Shown here one piece after another: positions 17,966-27,400 of a stretch of 64,000 nt of DNA. The position numbers were made by a program, and so were the translations under genes. Position 1 is the first letter of the stretch. Each line of letters starts with the position of its first letter. This DNA is from Pedococcus badiiscoriae (GTDB lineage Bacteria > Actinomycetota > Actinomycetes > Actinomycetales > Dermatophilaceae), in NCBI RefSeq assembly GCF_013408925.1, contig NZ_JACCAB010000001.1, positions 2,976,001 to 3,040,000 of the forward strand, given 5' to 3'. Below the pieces are notes generated by a model. The model was not told the origin of the DNA and did not search any database. It saw nothing but the letters and a program-made list of their open reading frames with translations.

Positions 17966-18226
17966 ATGGCAGAGCACGAGATCCACGAAGAGGACCACGG
18001 ACACAGCATCGCCGCCTGGACGGCCGTGATCATCATCCTCGTCGGGTCCGCTCTGGCGTCCTTGGCGGTGGTCCTGACCAGCACGCCGTTGTTCGTCATC
18101 GGCCTGGTCATCTGCGCCCTCGGGGCCGTCGCGGGCAAGGTCCTGTCGATGGCCGGCTACGGCGCCGTGACGGTCAACGGACCCGACGCCCCCGAGACCG
18201 GCAGGCCCGAGGTCGGGGTCAACTGA
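17966..18226 (+). CDS. Small HGxxPAAW-type membrane protein
   Basis: An 86-residue protein starting at ATG 17966 with aggag about 9 nt upstream. It has an acidic, His-rich head (HEIHEEDHGHSIAAWTA) followed by two TM helices (about 20-40 and 44-64) and a short polar tail. The HGxxxAAW block next to the first helix is the signature of a small actinobacterial family repeatedly found between trpE and trpC. The role is unknown. The stop is followed by a GC-rich hairpin at 18232. Confidence 0.75.
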   Translation: MAEHEIHEEDHGHSIAAWTAVIIILVGSALASLAVVLTSTPLFVIGLVICALGAVAGKVLSMAGYGAVTVNGPDAPETGRPEVGVN

Positions 18227-18231
18227 CCCCC

Positions 18232-18249
18232 GGCAGCCCTCGGGCTGCC
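18232..18249 (+). terminator. Short GC-rich hairpin after the trpE cluster
   Basis: GGCAGCC-CTCG-GGCTGCC forms a perfect 7-bp stem with a 4-nt loop just after the stop at 18226. No U tract follows, so this would be a weak or Rho-assisted actinobacterial-type terminator. Confidence 0.5.
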
Positions 18250-18270
18250 TGGTTGGCTGCCTGGTTGGCT
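18243..18270 (+). repeat. 12-bp tandem duplication
   Basis: The unit ggctgcctggtt occurs twice in a row (18243-18254 and 18255-18266), followed by a partial third ggct. It overlaps the 3' arm of the hairpin at 18232-18249 and lies upstream of trpC. Confidence 0.75.
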
Positions 18271-18377
18271 GACCTGCTCCGTTCGAGGTCAGCTCGCCGA
18301 CCAGGGCCGGGCGTCCGGCCCGGTCCACCCGCTGACCCGTGCAGGGACCGTCCGGTTCTGCTCGATAGCCTGTGGTC

Positions 18378-19172
18378 ATGCCCACCGTGCTCGACGACAT
18401 CGTCGCTGGCGTCCGCGAAGACCTCGCCGACGCGCAGGCCGTCATCCCGCGCTCCCGCATCGAGGAGCTCGCGGCTGGGGCTGCCCCTGCACTCGACGCG
18501 GAGGCCGCGTTGCGGCGCCCAGGACTGGCCCTCATCGCCGAGGTGAAGCGGTCCAGCCCGAGCAAGGGGGCGCTGGCGGCCATCGCCGACCCGGCTGCCC
18601 TGGCCGCGGACTATGAGGCCGGAGGTGCGACCGCGGTGAGCGTCCTGACCGAGCGGCGCCGCTTCCACGGCTCGCTCGAGGACCTCGACGCGGTCCGCGG
18701 GGCCGTGCGGATCCCGGTACTGCGCAAGGACTTCATGGTCGAGGACTACCAGCTGTTCGAGGCACGGGCGCACGGCGCCGACCTCATCCTCCTGATCGTC
18801 GCCGCCCTGGCCCAGGACGACCTGGTCCGCATGCATCGGCTCGCTCACGACCTCGGGATGACCGCGCTCGTCGAGGTGCACGACGAGGAGGAGACCCGTC
18901 GCGCCGTCGATGCGGGGGCCTCCGTGATCGGCGTCAACGCACGGAACCTCAAGACCCTCGCCGTCGACCCGGACACCTTCGGTCGGCTGGCCCCGCTGAT
19001 CCCCGACTCCGCGGTCAGGGTGGCCGAGTCGGGCGTCGGCGGCCCCGACGACGCGGCCCGGTTCGCGCGTGAAGGCGCGGACGCAGTCCTGGTGGGCGAG
19101 GCACTGGTGCGGGGCAACGACCCCCGCCGCGCGGCATACGAACTCATCGCGGCAGGAGCCCCGACATCATGA
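18378..19172 (+). CDS. trpC: Indole-3-glycerol phosphate synthase
   Basis: A 264-residue TIM barrel converting CdRP to indole-3-glycerol phosphate. Catalytic blocks are clear: [13 protein letters not shown] (Lys and substrate loop), [30 protein letters not shown] (catalytic Lys), [19 protein letters not shown] and RVAESGVGG. The ATG at 18378 lies 6 nt after a TAGCCT -10 box (18366-18371), giving a likely leaderless promoter separate from the hisI-trpE unit. The stop overlaps trpB by 4 bp. The octamer CGGCATAC occurs at its 3' end as Ala-Tyr codons. Confidence 0.96.
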   Translation: MPTVLDDIVAGVREDLADAQAVIPRSRIEELAAGAAPALDAEAALRRPGLALIAEVKRSSPSKGALAAIADPAALAADYEAGGATAVSVLTERRRFHGSLEDLDAVRGAVRIPVLRKDFMVEDYQLFEARAHGADLILLIVAALAQDDLVRMHRLAHDLGMTALVEVHDEEETRRAVDAGASVIGVNARNLKTLAVDPDTFGRLAPLIPDSAVRVAESGVGGPDDAARFAREGADAVLVGEALVRGNDPRRAAYELIAAGAPTS

Positions 19173-20440
19173 GCGACCTGACCCCAGAACCACTGGCCCG
19201 CCCCGGTCGCTTCGGCGAGTTCGGTGGGCGCTATGTCCCCGAGGCCCTGATCCCGGCCCTCGAGGAGCTCGACGAGGCCCGCCGTAAGGCGATGGTCGAC
19301 CCCGAGTTCATGGGCGAGCTCGAGCGGCTGCACCGCACCTACACAGGACGTCCGAGCATCATCACCGAGGTGCCACGGTTCGCCGCCCACGCCGGGAACG
19401 CGCGGATCATCCTCAAGCGGGAGGACCTCAACCACACGGGCTCCCACAAGATCAACAACGTCCTCGCCCAGGCGCTGCTGACCAAGCGGATGGGCAAGAC
19501 CCGCGTCATCGCCGAGACCGGCGCAGGCCAGCACGGGGTCGCCACGGCCACCGCCGCGGCCCTGATGGGCCTCGAGTGCGTGATCTACATGGGCAAGGTC
19601 GACACCGAGCGCCAGGCCCTGAACGTCGCCCGGATGAAGATGCTCGGCGCCGAGGTCGTCCCAGTCCCCACAGGCAGCGCGACCCTCAAGGACGCGATCA
19701 ACGACGCCTTGCGCGACTGGGTCACCAACGTCGGCAACACCCACTACATCCTCGGCACCGTCACGGGGCCGCACCCCTTCCCCGAGATGGTGCGCGACTT
19801 CCACCGGGTCATCGGTGTCGAGGCTCGCGCCCAGGTGCTCGACCTCACCGGACGACTGCCTGACGCCGTGATCGCCTGTGTCGGCGGAGGATCCAACGCC
19901 ATGGGCATCTTCCACCGCTTCATCGACGACGCCGGCGTGCACCTGATCGGGATCGAGGCCGGGGGAGAGGGCGTCGAGTCGGGCAGGCACGCCGCGAGGT
20001 TCGCAGCCAGCTCGCCGGGGGTGCTGCACGGCACGTTCAGCTATCTCATGCAGGACGACGACGGCCAGACCCTCGAGTCGCACTCCATCTCCGCGGGGCT
20101 GGACTACCCGAGCGTCGGACCCGAGCACGCCTATCTGCGCGACACCGGGCGCGCCGAGTACCGCTACGCCACCGACGCCGAGACCATGCACGCGTTCGAG
20201 CTGCTCTGCCGCACCGAGGGGATCATCCCCGCGCTCGAGTCGGCCCACGCCCTCGCCGGGGCGCTCGAGGTCGGCCGCGAGCTCGGACCGGACGCGCTGC
20301 TGCTGGTCAACCTCTCCGGCCGTGGTGACAAGGACATGCACACGGCGGCGGAGTACTTCGGCCTCCTCGACGGCGAGGCGACTCCGGAAGGCACCGCCGA
20401 CGAACCGCGCGCCGAAGGCGACGGAAGGACCCAGCTGTGA
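19169..20440 (+). CDS. trpB: Tryptophan synthase beta subunit
   Basis: A 423-residue PLP enzyme joining indole and serine. It begins with the typical [19 protein letters not shown]. The PLP lysine is in [11 protein letters not shown], the catalytic [12 protein letters not shown] follows, and the phosphate loop is [24 protein letters not shown] and LSGRGDKD close the active site. It has an unstructured acidic C-terminal tail of about 20 residues ([11 protein letters not shown]...) beyond most homologues. The start is coupled to trpC and the stop to trpA by GTGA overlaps, which fits the stoichiometric alpha2beta2 complex. Confidence 0.97.
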   Translation: MSDLTPEPLARPGRFGEFGGRYVPEALIPALEELDEARRKAMVDPEFMGELERLHRTYTGRPSIITEVPRFAAHAGNARIILKREDLNHTGSHKINNVLAQALLTKRMGKTRVIAETGAGQHGVATATAAALMGLECVIYMGKVDTERQALNVARMKMLGAEVVPVPTGSATLKDAINDALRDWVTNVGNTHYILGTVTGPHPFPEMVRDFHRVIGVEARAQVLDLTGRLPDAVIACVGGGSNAMGIFHRFIDDAGVHLIGIEAGGEGVESGRHAARFAASSPGVLHGTFSYLMQDDDGQTLESHSISAGLDYPSVGPEHAYLRDTGRAEYRYATDAETMHAFELLCRTEGIIPALESAHALAGALEVGRELGPDALLLVNLSGRGDKDMHTAAEYFGLLDGEATPEGTADEPRAEGDGRTQL

Positions 20441-21255
20441 GCCCCACGACCACCGACCTCGGGGTCGGTCGCGTCCTCGAGCAGTGCCGGGCCGAGAACC
20501 GTGCCGCCCTCGTCGGCTACCTCCCCGTCGGCTTCCCCTCGGTCGAGGGCTCGGTCGAGGCCATGGTCGCGATGGTGGAGGCCGGTGTCGACATCGTCGA
20601 GGTCGGCATCCCCTACAGCGACCCCCTCATGGACGGCCCCGTGATCGCCTACGCGGCCGACCAGGCACTCAAGCGCGGGGTCAGGGTGAACGACGCGTTC
20701 ACCGCCACCCGTGCCGTGCGGGACGCCGGAGCGCCGCCGCTGGTGATGTCCTACTGGAACCTCATCCTGCGCCACGGCCCCACCGCTTTCGCTCGTGAGC
20801 TCGCTGCGGCGGGTGGCGCCGGCATCATCACGCCCGACCTCATCCCGGACGAGGGAGGGGAGTGGATCGCGGCGAGTGAGGAGACCGGCCTCGACCGCGT
20901 CTTCCTCGTCGCGCCGAGCTCGACGGAGCAGCGCATCGCGGCTGTGACGGAGCAGTGCCGTGGCTTCGTGTATGCCGTGTCGCACATGGGCGTGACCGGG
21001 GCCAGGACGTCCATGGGAGACGCCGCCGCCGTCATCGTGAACCGCACCAAGGCAGTGACCGACAAGCCGGTCTGCGTGGGTCTGGGGGTGTCCGGTGGTT
21101 CCCAGGCGGCGGAGGTGGCGGCCTACGCGGACGGCGTGATCGTGGGTTCGGCCCTGGTGCGCTGCCTGACCGAGGCGGAGGATCTCGCGGGCGGGATCTC
21201 AGCCCTGCGCGCGCTGGTCGGCGAGCTGGCTGAGGGCGTCCGGAGCGGGCGTTGA
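20437..21255 (+). CDS. trpA: Tryptophan synthase alpha subunit
   Basis: A 272-residue TIM barrel cleaving indole-3-glycerol phosphate and passing indole to TrpB. The catalytic Glu and Asp are in [19 protein letters not shown]. The substrate loop [11 protein letters not shown], phosphate loop GLGVSGGSQ and [10 protein letters not shown] are present. GTATGCCG occurs at 20970-20977 as Tyr-Ala. The GTG start overlaps trpB, and the stop overlaps a TTG start of the MauE-like gene (TTGA), extending the operon beyond tryptophan synthesis. Confidence 0.97.
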   Translation: MSPTTTDLGVGRVLEQCRAENRAALVGYLPVGFPSVEGSVEAMVAMVEAGVDIVEVGIPYSDPLMDGPVIAYAADQALKRGVRVNDAFTATRAVRDAGAPPLVMSYWNLILRHGPTAFARELAAAGGAGIITPDLIPDEGGEWIAASEETGLDRVFLVAPSSTEQRIAAVTEQCRGFVYAVSHMGVTGARTSMGDAAAVIVNRTKAVTDKPVCVGLGVSGGSQAAEVAAYADGVIVGSALVRCLTEAEDLAGGISALRALVGELAEGVRSGR

Positions 21256-21734
21256 CCAGGAGCGCCGAGGCGACTCCGCGGCTGCGCGATCTCATCGGGC
21301 TCCTCGCCCGGCTCGTCCTCGGCGGCGTCATCCTCGCGGCTGGGCTGCTCAAGGTCGGGCACCTCGAGACCTCGGCGCGCTCGGTGCGGGCGTACCAGCT
21401 GCTGCCCTACGACGTTGCGGGCTACGTCGGCTACGGACTGCCGATCCTCGAGATCGCGGTCGGAGCACTGCTGATCCTGGGGTTGTTCACCCGTTTCGCC
21501 GCCGTGGTGGGCGGGCTGCTCATGCTGGTGTTCATCGCCGGGATCGCCTCGGCCTGGGCGCGCGGGCTGTCCATCGACTGCGGATGCTTCGGCCACGGGG
21601 GAACCATTGCGGCCGCCCAGACGCAGTATCCGCAGGAGATCGCCCGCGACGTCGGGCTCCTCCTGTGCGCCGCCTGGCTCGTCGTGCGGCCTCGAACAGC
21701 CTTCAGCGTCGAGCGGTTCCTGTTCCCCGAGTAA
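21252..21734 (+). CDS. MauE/DoxX-type redox-associated membrane protein
   Basis: A 160-residue protein with four TM helices (about 15-35, 55-75, 77-97 and 123-143), matching the MauE/DoxX group. A Cys pair in SIDCGCFGHGG lies after the third helix. This CGCFG element is typical of members paired with thioredoxin-fold proteins, and the next gene here is such a protein. The likely role is electron or disulfide transfer across the membrane to the DsbA-like partner, by analogy. Translation probably starts at TTG 21252, overlapping the trpA stop. Confidence 0.78.
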   Translation: MTRSAEATPRLRDLIGLLARLVLGGVILAAGLLKVGHLETSARSVRAYQLLPYDVAGYVGYGLPILEIAVGALLILGLFTRFAAVVGGLLMLVFIAGIASAWARGLSIDCGCFGHGGTIAAAQTQYPQEIARDVGLLLCAAWLVVRPRTAFSVERFLFPE

Positions 21735-21801
21735 GACGGCACCGGGTCGACAGCCCGACTGACCAGCAGCATCCCGATCAGCACCACGAGAGGCCCCACG
21801 C

Positions 21802-22578
21802 ATGACCAGCAGCAGCGCCAGCCGCAAGGCCAAGATCCAGGCCGCAGCGCCCAAGGGTTCGCTCCGCAGCGGCCAGGGCGGGGGCAAGGGCCCGAACCGC
21901 GTCGTCGTGGCCACCGTCGTGGTCGTGGTGGTGCTCGCCGCGGTCATCACCGCAGTCATCCTGGGCAGCCACGGCAAGCAGGCAGCCACGACGGCCGGGG
22001 GCTCGACCCTGCCCAAGGGCGTCGCCGCCATGGGCGCCGGGATCGTCGTCAACCCGGGGGCCCCGGCCACCGTGCCGACGCTCGACCTCTACGAGGACTT
22101 CCAGTGCCCGGTGTGCGCGCGGTTCGAGGACATCTTCGGCCTGCAGGTCGTCGACATGGTCAAGGCCAACCAGATCAAGCTGGTCGCCCACCCGCTGTCC
22201 TTCCTCGACGACAACCTGCACAACGACTCCTCGAAGCGTGCGGCCAATGCCGCGGCCTGTGCGGCGGACGCCGACAAGTTCCTGCAGTACCACGCGGCGA
22301 CGTTCCAGGGTCAGCCCTCGACGGAGGGGGCCGGTTACACCGATGCCCAGCTCAAGCAGTTCGCCGTCCAGGCCGGGTTGGGTGGACCGACCCTCACCAC
22401 CTGGGACCAGTGCTATGCAGCCAAGGCGCACAACCAGTGGGTCGAGTCGGTGCAGACGCAGTCCGAGAAGGACGGCGTCAACGGCACCCCGACGCTCAAG
22501 CTCAACGGCAAGGCGGTGGCCCTCGCCGGGCTCACCCGTGACACCCTCGCGGCACAGGTGAAGGCCGCAACCAAGTAG
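21802..22578 (+). CDS. Membrane-tethered DsbA-like thiol oxidoreductase
   Basis: A 258-residue protein with a basic N-terminus, one TM helix (about residues 33-54, a run of Val) and an extracytoplasmic thioredoxin fold. The redox motif is CPVC at residues 102-105 in YEDFQCPVCARF, and the cis-Pro loop is in NGTPTLKLNGK. Two further cysteines (near AACAAD and WDQCYA) are likely paired. This is the layout of actinobacterial MDSA/DsbA-type proteins that oxidise secreted proteins. The ATG at 21802 follows the MauE-like gene by 67 bp, so the two probably work as a pair. Confidence 0.85.
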   Translation: MTSSSASRKAKIQAAAPKGSLRSGQGGGKGPNRVVVATVVVVVVLAAVITAVILGSHGKQAATTAGGSTLPKGVAAMGAGIVVNPGAPATVPTLDLYEDFQCPVCARFEDIFGLQVVDMVKANQIKLVAHPLSFLDDNLHNDSSKRAANAAACAADADKFLQYHAATFQGQPSTEGAGYTDAQLKQFAVQAGLGGPTLTTWDQCYAAKAHNQWVESVQTQSEKDGVNGTPTLKLNGKAVALAGLTRDTLAAQVKAATK

Positions 22579-22616
22579 TCCGCTAGAACCCTGTGCAGGT
22601 CTGCGGCTCAGACATG

Positions 22617-22691
22617 TAGGGTCCACCCATGACTATGAACATGGGGGATCTAGGGCGAAGGTCCACCACCGGCGCGTGCCTCGTCTTCTGA
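22617..22691 (+). CDS. 20-codon leader ORF overlapping the next gene
   Basis: A TAGGGT -10 box (22617-22622) is followed by 6 nt and an ATG at 22629 that opens a 20-residue ORF (MTMNMGDLGRRSTTGACLVF, stop 22689-22691) in a different frame from the lipoprotein-like gene, whose GTG lies inside it at 22676. It may be a leaderless upstream ORF coupling translation, or the true N-terminus of the following gene separated by a single-base frameshift. I cannot decide between these from the sequence. Confidence 0.4.
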
Positions 22692-23362
22692 CGGCCGTGA
22701 CGGCTGCCGTGCTCCTCACGGCAGCCGGCACCGGTTGCAGCGCCGACAGCCCGGCTCCCGGTGCCACGCCGGCCTCCCAGGTGGCGACCTACCGAGCGCC
22801 GAGCGCCTATCGGGTGGGGGAGTCGAGGCTCCGACTCCTGGTCAATGAGCTGGACCCCGGCTCGCCACAGAGGCAGATCCTCGCTGACGGGCACGTGAGC
22901 CGGAGCGAGCTCGACCAGGCGTGGCGCGCTTATGCCGGGTGCGTGTCCGATGTCGGTTTCGAGGTGTCGGACCCTGTCTGGGACCCCGTCAGCAACGTCG
23001 AGCTGCTCTACACCTACCGCCGGGTGGGCGCTGCTCTGCCGTCGTCCGCTGGCGACCAGCAGCCGACCGAGCCGACCGACGAGGCCAGCCGGATCGACGA
23101 CTGCGAGGCAAGCTACTGGTTTCCCGTGTGGGCGATCTATGCCGCGGACACCCCCACTCACATGACCCCGCTGCTGGCTGGCGCCGTGGTCGCGTGCATG
23201 TCCCGGCGGGGCTACGACGTGCGAGGCAGCACCGGTTTCGGGCAGGTGGTCGGGGCGAGGAACGGATACGCCGAGGGGGCCCGGGTCGAGGCGGGCCGGT
23301 CCTGCGTGTCGGAGGCGATGGCTGCGCACTATCCGGACCTTCCGTACCGTCCCATTCGGTGA
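22676..23362 (+). CDS. Putative secreted lipoprotein, unknown function
   Basis: A 228-residue ORF beginning (GTG 22676) with a hydrophobic segment LLTAVTAAVLLTAAGTGCS that looks like a signal peptide ending in a weak lipobox; the -3 residue is not the usual Leu. The mature part is polar, with several cysteines (YAGC, DDCEAS, VACMSRRG, RSCVSEA) and Trp/Tyr-rich stretches, and has no family I recognise. The n-region is unusually short for this start, and the GTG has no close ribosome site. That supports either coupling to, or a frameshift from, the upstream 20-codon ORF. It lies next to lgt, the enzyme that would lipidate it. Confidence 0.55.
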   Translation: MPRLLTAVTAAVLLTAAGTGCSADSPAPGATPASQVATYRAPSAYRVGESRLRLLVNELDPGSPQRQILADGHVSRSELDQAWRAYAGCVSDVGFEVSDPVWDPVSNVELLYTYRRVGAALPSSAGDQQPTEPTDEASRIDDCEASYWFPVWAIYAADTPTHMTPLLAGAVVACMSRRGYDVRGSTGFGQVVGARNGYAEGARVEAGRSCVSEAMAAHYPDLPYRPIR

Positions 23363-23424
23363 CTAGGTAGCCTCCCTACAGGCTGCGGTCGCGGTCGGCT
23401 CGGCAACGCTGAAGGGTTACTCGC

Positions 23425-24300
23425 ATGGCTGTGCACGTGGGAGTCCCGGCGTCTATCCCCAGCCCGACGTCGGGCGTGTGGCACCTCGGGCCGTTCCCGG
23501 TCCGCGCCTACGCCATGTGCATCCTCGCCGGCATCGTGCTGGCCGTCTGGATCACCGGTCGGCGGCTGGTCGACCGCGGGCACGCCAGGGAGAAGGCCGT
23601 CGACATCTCGGCCTGGGCGGTGCCGTTCGGGATCGTCGGTGGTCGGCTCTACCACGTCATCACCACCCCCGACCCGTACTTCGGGCAGGGCGGCCACCCG
23701 ATCAAGGCGCTGTACATCTGGGAGGGCGGGCTCGGCATCTGGGGCGCCATCGCGCTGGGTGCGGTCGGTGCCTGGATCGGCGCCCGTCGGCACGGCGTGC
23801 CCTTCCTCGACTACATCGACGCCGCCGCACCCGGGGTGGCCGTCGCCCAGGCCCTCGGCCGCTGGGGCAACTGGTTCAACAACGAGCTCTACGGTCGCGC
23901 GACCGACCTCCCGTGGGGCCTGACCATCCACCAGTGGGACCAGTCGGCCGGTCACGCCGTGGTGGACTCGAGCGGGAAGGCCGTGGTGCTCGGCACCTAC
24001 CACCCCACCTTCCTCTACGAGTCGCTGTGGTGCCTGCTCCTCGCGCTCTTCCTCGTGCTGGCCGACCGTCGCTGGACGCTGCGCCGCGGGCAGCTCTTCG
24101 GCCTCTACGTGATGGGCTACCCCCTGGGCCGGATCGTCTTCGAGCTGATGCGCAGCGACCCCGCACACACCATTCTCGGCGCGCGCGTCAACGTGTGGAC
24201 GAGCATCATCGTCTTCCTGATCGGAGTCGCCATCGTCTGGTTCGGGAGGCGCCGCGAGGTGGCCGTCCCGCGCGAAGCGGTGTCTCAGCATACGGAATGA
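23425..24300 (+). CDS. lgt: Prolipoprotein diacylglyceryl transferase
   Basis: A 291-residue, seven-helix membrane enzyme transferring diacylglycerol from phosphatidylglycerol to the lipobox cysteine of prolipoproteins. Signature blocks are VRAYAMCILAGIVLA, WAVPFGIVGGRLYHV, the phosphatidylglycerol-binding GRWGNWFNNELYG, and the later HPTFLYESLW and YPLGRIVFELMR. The ATG at 23425 has a gaaggg site about 10 nt upstream. The position after trpA mirrors the mycobacterial order (Rv1613-Rv1614). Lipoprotein-like products elsewhere in the window (22676, 53178) would be substrates. Confidence 0.96.
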   Translation: MAVHVGVPASIPSPTSGVWHLGPFPVRAYAMCILAGIVLAVWITGRRLVDRGHAREKAVDISAWAVPFGIVGGRLYHVITTPDPYFGQGGHPIKALYIWEGGLGIWGAIALGAVGAWIGARRHGVPFLDYIDAAAPGVAVAQALGRWGNWFNNELYGRATDLPWGLTIHQWDQSAGHAVVDSSGKAVVLGTYHPTFLYESLWCLLLALFLVLADRRWTLRRGQLFGLYVMGYPLGRIVFELMRSDPAHTILGARVNVWTSIIVFLIGVAIVWFGRRREVAVPREAVSQHTE

Positions 24301-24335
24301 GCAGGCTCACATGGCGGGACAAACGGCACTCGGGC

Positions 24336-24341
24336 TATCCT
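24336..24341 (+). promoter_or_regulatory. Probable -10 box for gltB
   Basis: TATCCT at 24336-24341 in the lgt-gltB gap is a good -10 hexamer. It implies a leader of roughly 90 nt before the GTG at 24438. No convincing -35 is seen. Confidence 0.4.
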
Positions 24342-24437
24342 GCCTGCAGCCGTGGCCAAGGCCGTCCACGCGCGTGACCTGGTGTGCCCAACTTGGGTTC
24401 CACGACGCACTTCTCCCCCAAGGACGGTGACCCGAAC

Positions 24438-27400
24438 GTGACTCGTGCGCGCTTCTCCGCCCAGCCTGCCGACACCGGCCTCTACCGCCGTGAGTTCGAA
24501 CACGACGCCTGCGGTGTCGCCCTCGTGGCCACCATGCGGGGAAGCGCCGGTCACGACATCGTCGACCACGCCCTCACCGCGCTGCGCAACCTCGACCACC
24601 GCGGTGCCACCGGCGCGGACCCCCTCGTCGGCGACGGCGCAGGCATCCTCACCCAGGTGCCCGACGCGTTCCTGCGTGCCGTCGTGGACTTCGACCTCCC
24701 CGTCCAGGGGGCGTATGCCGTGGGCATCGCCTTCCTGCCGGGTGACCAGGCCGAGCGCACCCGGGTCGAGGCCCGCATCGAGGAGATCGCGGGCGAGGAG
24801 GGCCTCACCGTCCTGGGGTGGCGTGACGTTCCGGTGGCCGCGGAGCTCGTCGGCCAGGCGGCCCGTGACTGCATGCCGTACTTCCGCCAGCTCTTCGTCT
24901 CGGCGGCCGTGGGGCGCATGGTCGGGCTCGGGCTGGACCGCCTGGCGTTCTGCCTGCGCAAGCGCGCCGAGCGCGAGACCGAGGTCTACTTCCCGTCGCT
25001 GTCCTGTCGCACCCTCGTCTACAAGGGCATGCTGACCACGGGCCAGCTGGAGCCGTTCTTCCCGGACCTGTCCGACCGACGGTTCGAGACCCAGCTCGCG
25101 CTGGTCCACTCGCGCTTCTCCACCAACACCTTCCCCAGCTGGCCGCTGGCCCACCCCTACCGGCTCATCGCCCACAACGGTGAGATCAACACCGTCAAGG
25201 GCAACCGCAACTGGATGAGCGCGCGCGAGAGCCAGCTCCAGTCCGACCTGATCCCCGGCGACCTCGAGCGGCTCTTCCCGATCTGCACGCCGGGGGCGTC
25301 CGACTCGGCGTCCTTCGACGAGGCGCTGGAGCTGCTCCACCTCGGCGGTCGGCCGCTGCCGCACGCCGTCCTCATGATGATCCCGGAGGCGTGGGAGAAC
25401 AACCACGAGATGGACCCGGCTCGCCGCGCCTTCTACGAGTTCCACTCGACCTTCATGGAGCCGTGGGACGGCCCGGCGTGCGTGACCTTCACCGACGGCT
25501 CGCTGATCGGTGCCGTGCTCGACCGCAACGGGCTGCGTCCGGGCCGCTACTCGGTCACCGACGACGGGCTCGTCGTGCTGGCGTCGGAGTCCGGGGTGCT
25601 CGACCTCGACCCGACCCGCGTGGTCCGCAAGGGCCGGCTCCAGCCCGGACGGATGTTCCTCGTCGACACCGAGCACGGCCGCATCGTCTCCGACGACGAG
25701 GTCAAGTCCCAGCTCGCCGCTCAGCACCCCTACGACGAGTGGCTGCACGCTGGTCTCATCCACCTCGACGACATGCCCGAGCGCGAGCACATCGTGCACA
25801 CGGCCGCCTCCGTCGCCCGTCGCCAGCAGACCTTCGGGTACACGCAGGAGGAGCTCAAGATCCTGCTCACCCCGATGGCGAGGACCGGGGGAGAGGCCCT
25901 CGGCTCGATGGGCACCGACACCCCCATCGCCGTGCTGTCCGACCGCCCTCGCCTGGTCTTCGACTACTTCACCCAGCTCTTCGCGCAGGTGACCAACCCG
26001 CCGCTGGACGCCATCCGCGAGGAGCTCGTCACCTCGCTCGGCACGGTCATCGGTCCCGAGGGCAACGCCCTGGCGGCCGGCCCGGCCCACGCCCGCCAGG
26101 TGGTCCTGCCGTTCCCTGTCATCGACAACGACGAGCTGGCCAAGATCGTCCACGTCAACGCCGACGGCGACCTGCCCGGCTACGCCACCCACGTGGTCCG
26201 GGGCCTGTATGACGTGACCGGCGGTGCGGCTGCGATGACGGCGCGCCTCGAGGAGATCTTCGCCGAGGTGTCGGCGGCGATCGCCGAAGGCGCGCGGTTC
26301 GTGGTGCTCTCCGACCGCGACTCGGGTCGCGACTACGCACCCATTCCGTCGCTGCTGCTGACCTCCGCGGTCCACCACCACCTGATCCGCGAGAAGACCC
26401 GCACCCTCGTGGGCCTCGTCGTCGAGGCCGGCGACGTCCGCGAGGTCCACCACGTGGCACTCCTCGTCGGGTATGGCGCAGCGGCCGTCAACCCGTACCT
26501 GGCCATGGAGTCCGTCGAGGACCTCGTCCGGTCCGGCGCGATCGACGGCGTGACTCCCGAGCAGGCCGTCAAGAACCTCATCAAGGCGCTCGGCAAGGGT
26601 GTCCTCAAGGTCATGTCCAAGATGGGCATCTCGACCGTCGCCTCGTACCGCGGCGCCCAGGTGTTCGAGGCGCTCGGCCTCTCGCAGGAGCTGGTCGACC
26701 GCTACTTCACCGGCACGGTCAGCCAGCTCGGCGGGGTCGGTCTCGACGTCCTCGCCGCCGAGACCGCGGCCCGCCACGCCGCGGCATACCCTCCGGACGG
26801 GGTGCGGCTGCCGCACCGCAAGCTCGGCGTCGGCGGGGAGTACCAGTGGCGGCGTGAGGGCGAGCCGCACCTGTTCGACCCCGACACCGTGTTCCGGCTG
26901 CAGCACTCGACACGTCAGCGCCGCTACGACATCTTCAAGCAGTACACCCAGCGGATCGACGAGCAGTCCGAGCGGCTGATGACGCTGCGCGGCCTGTTCA
27001 CCCTCGGTGGTTCCTCGCCTCGGCCCGCGATCCCGATCGAGGAGGTCGAGCCGGTCAGCGAGATCGTCAAGCGGTTCAACACCGGCGCGATGTCCTACGG
27101 CTCGATCAGCCAGGAAGCCCACGAGACGCTGGCCATCGCCATGAACCGCCTCGGTGGGCGGTCCAACACCGGTGAGGGTGGCGAGGACGTGGACCGGCTG
27201 ATGGACCCTGAGCGACGCTCGACCATCAAGCAGGTCGCCTCGGGTCGCTTCGGCGTCACCTCGCTGTACCTCACGAAGTCCGGCGACATCCAGATCAAGA
27301 TGGCTCAGGGAGCCAAGCCCGGTGAGGGCGGCCAGCTGCCCGGCCACAAGGTCTACCCGTGGATCGCGGCGACCCGGCACTCGACGCCGGGCGTCGGCCT

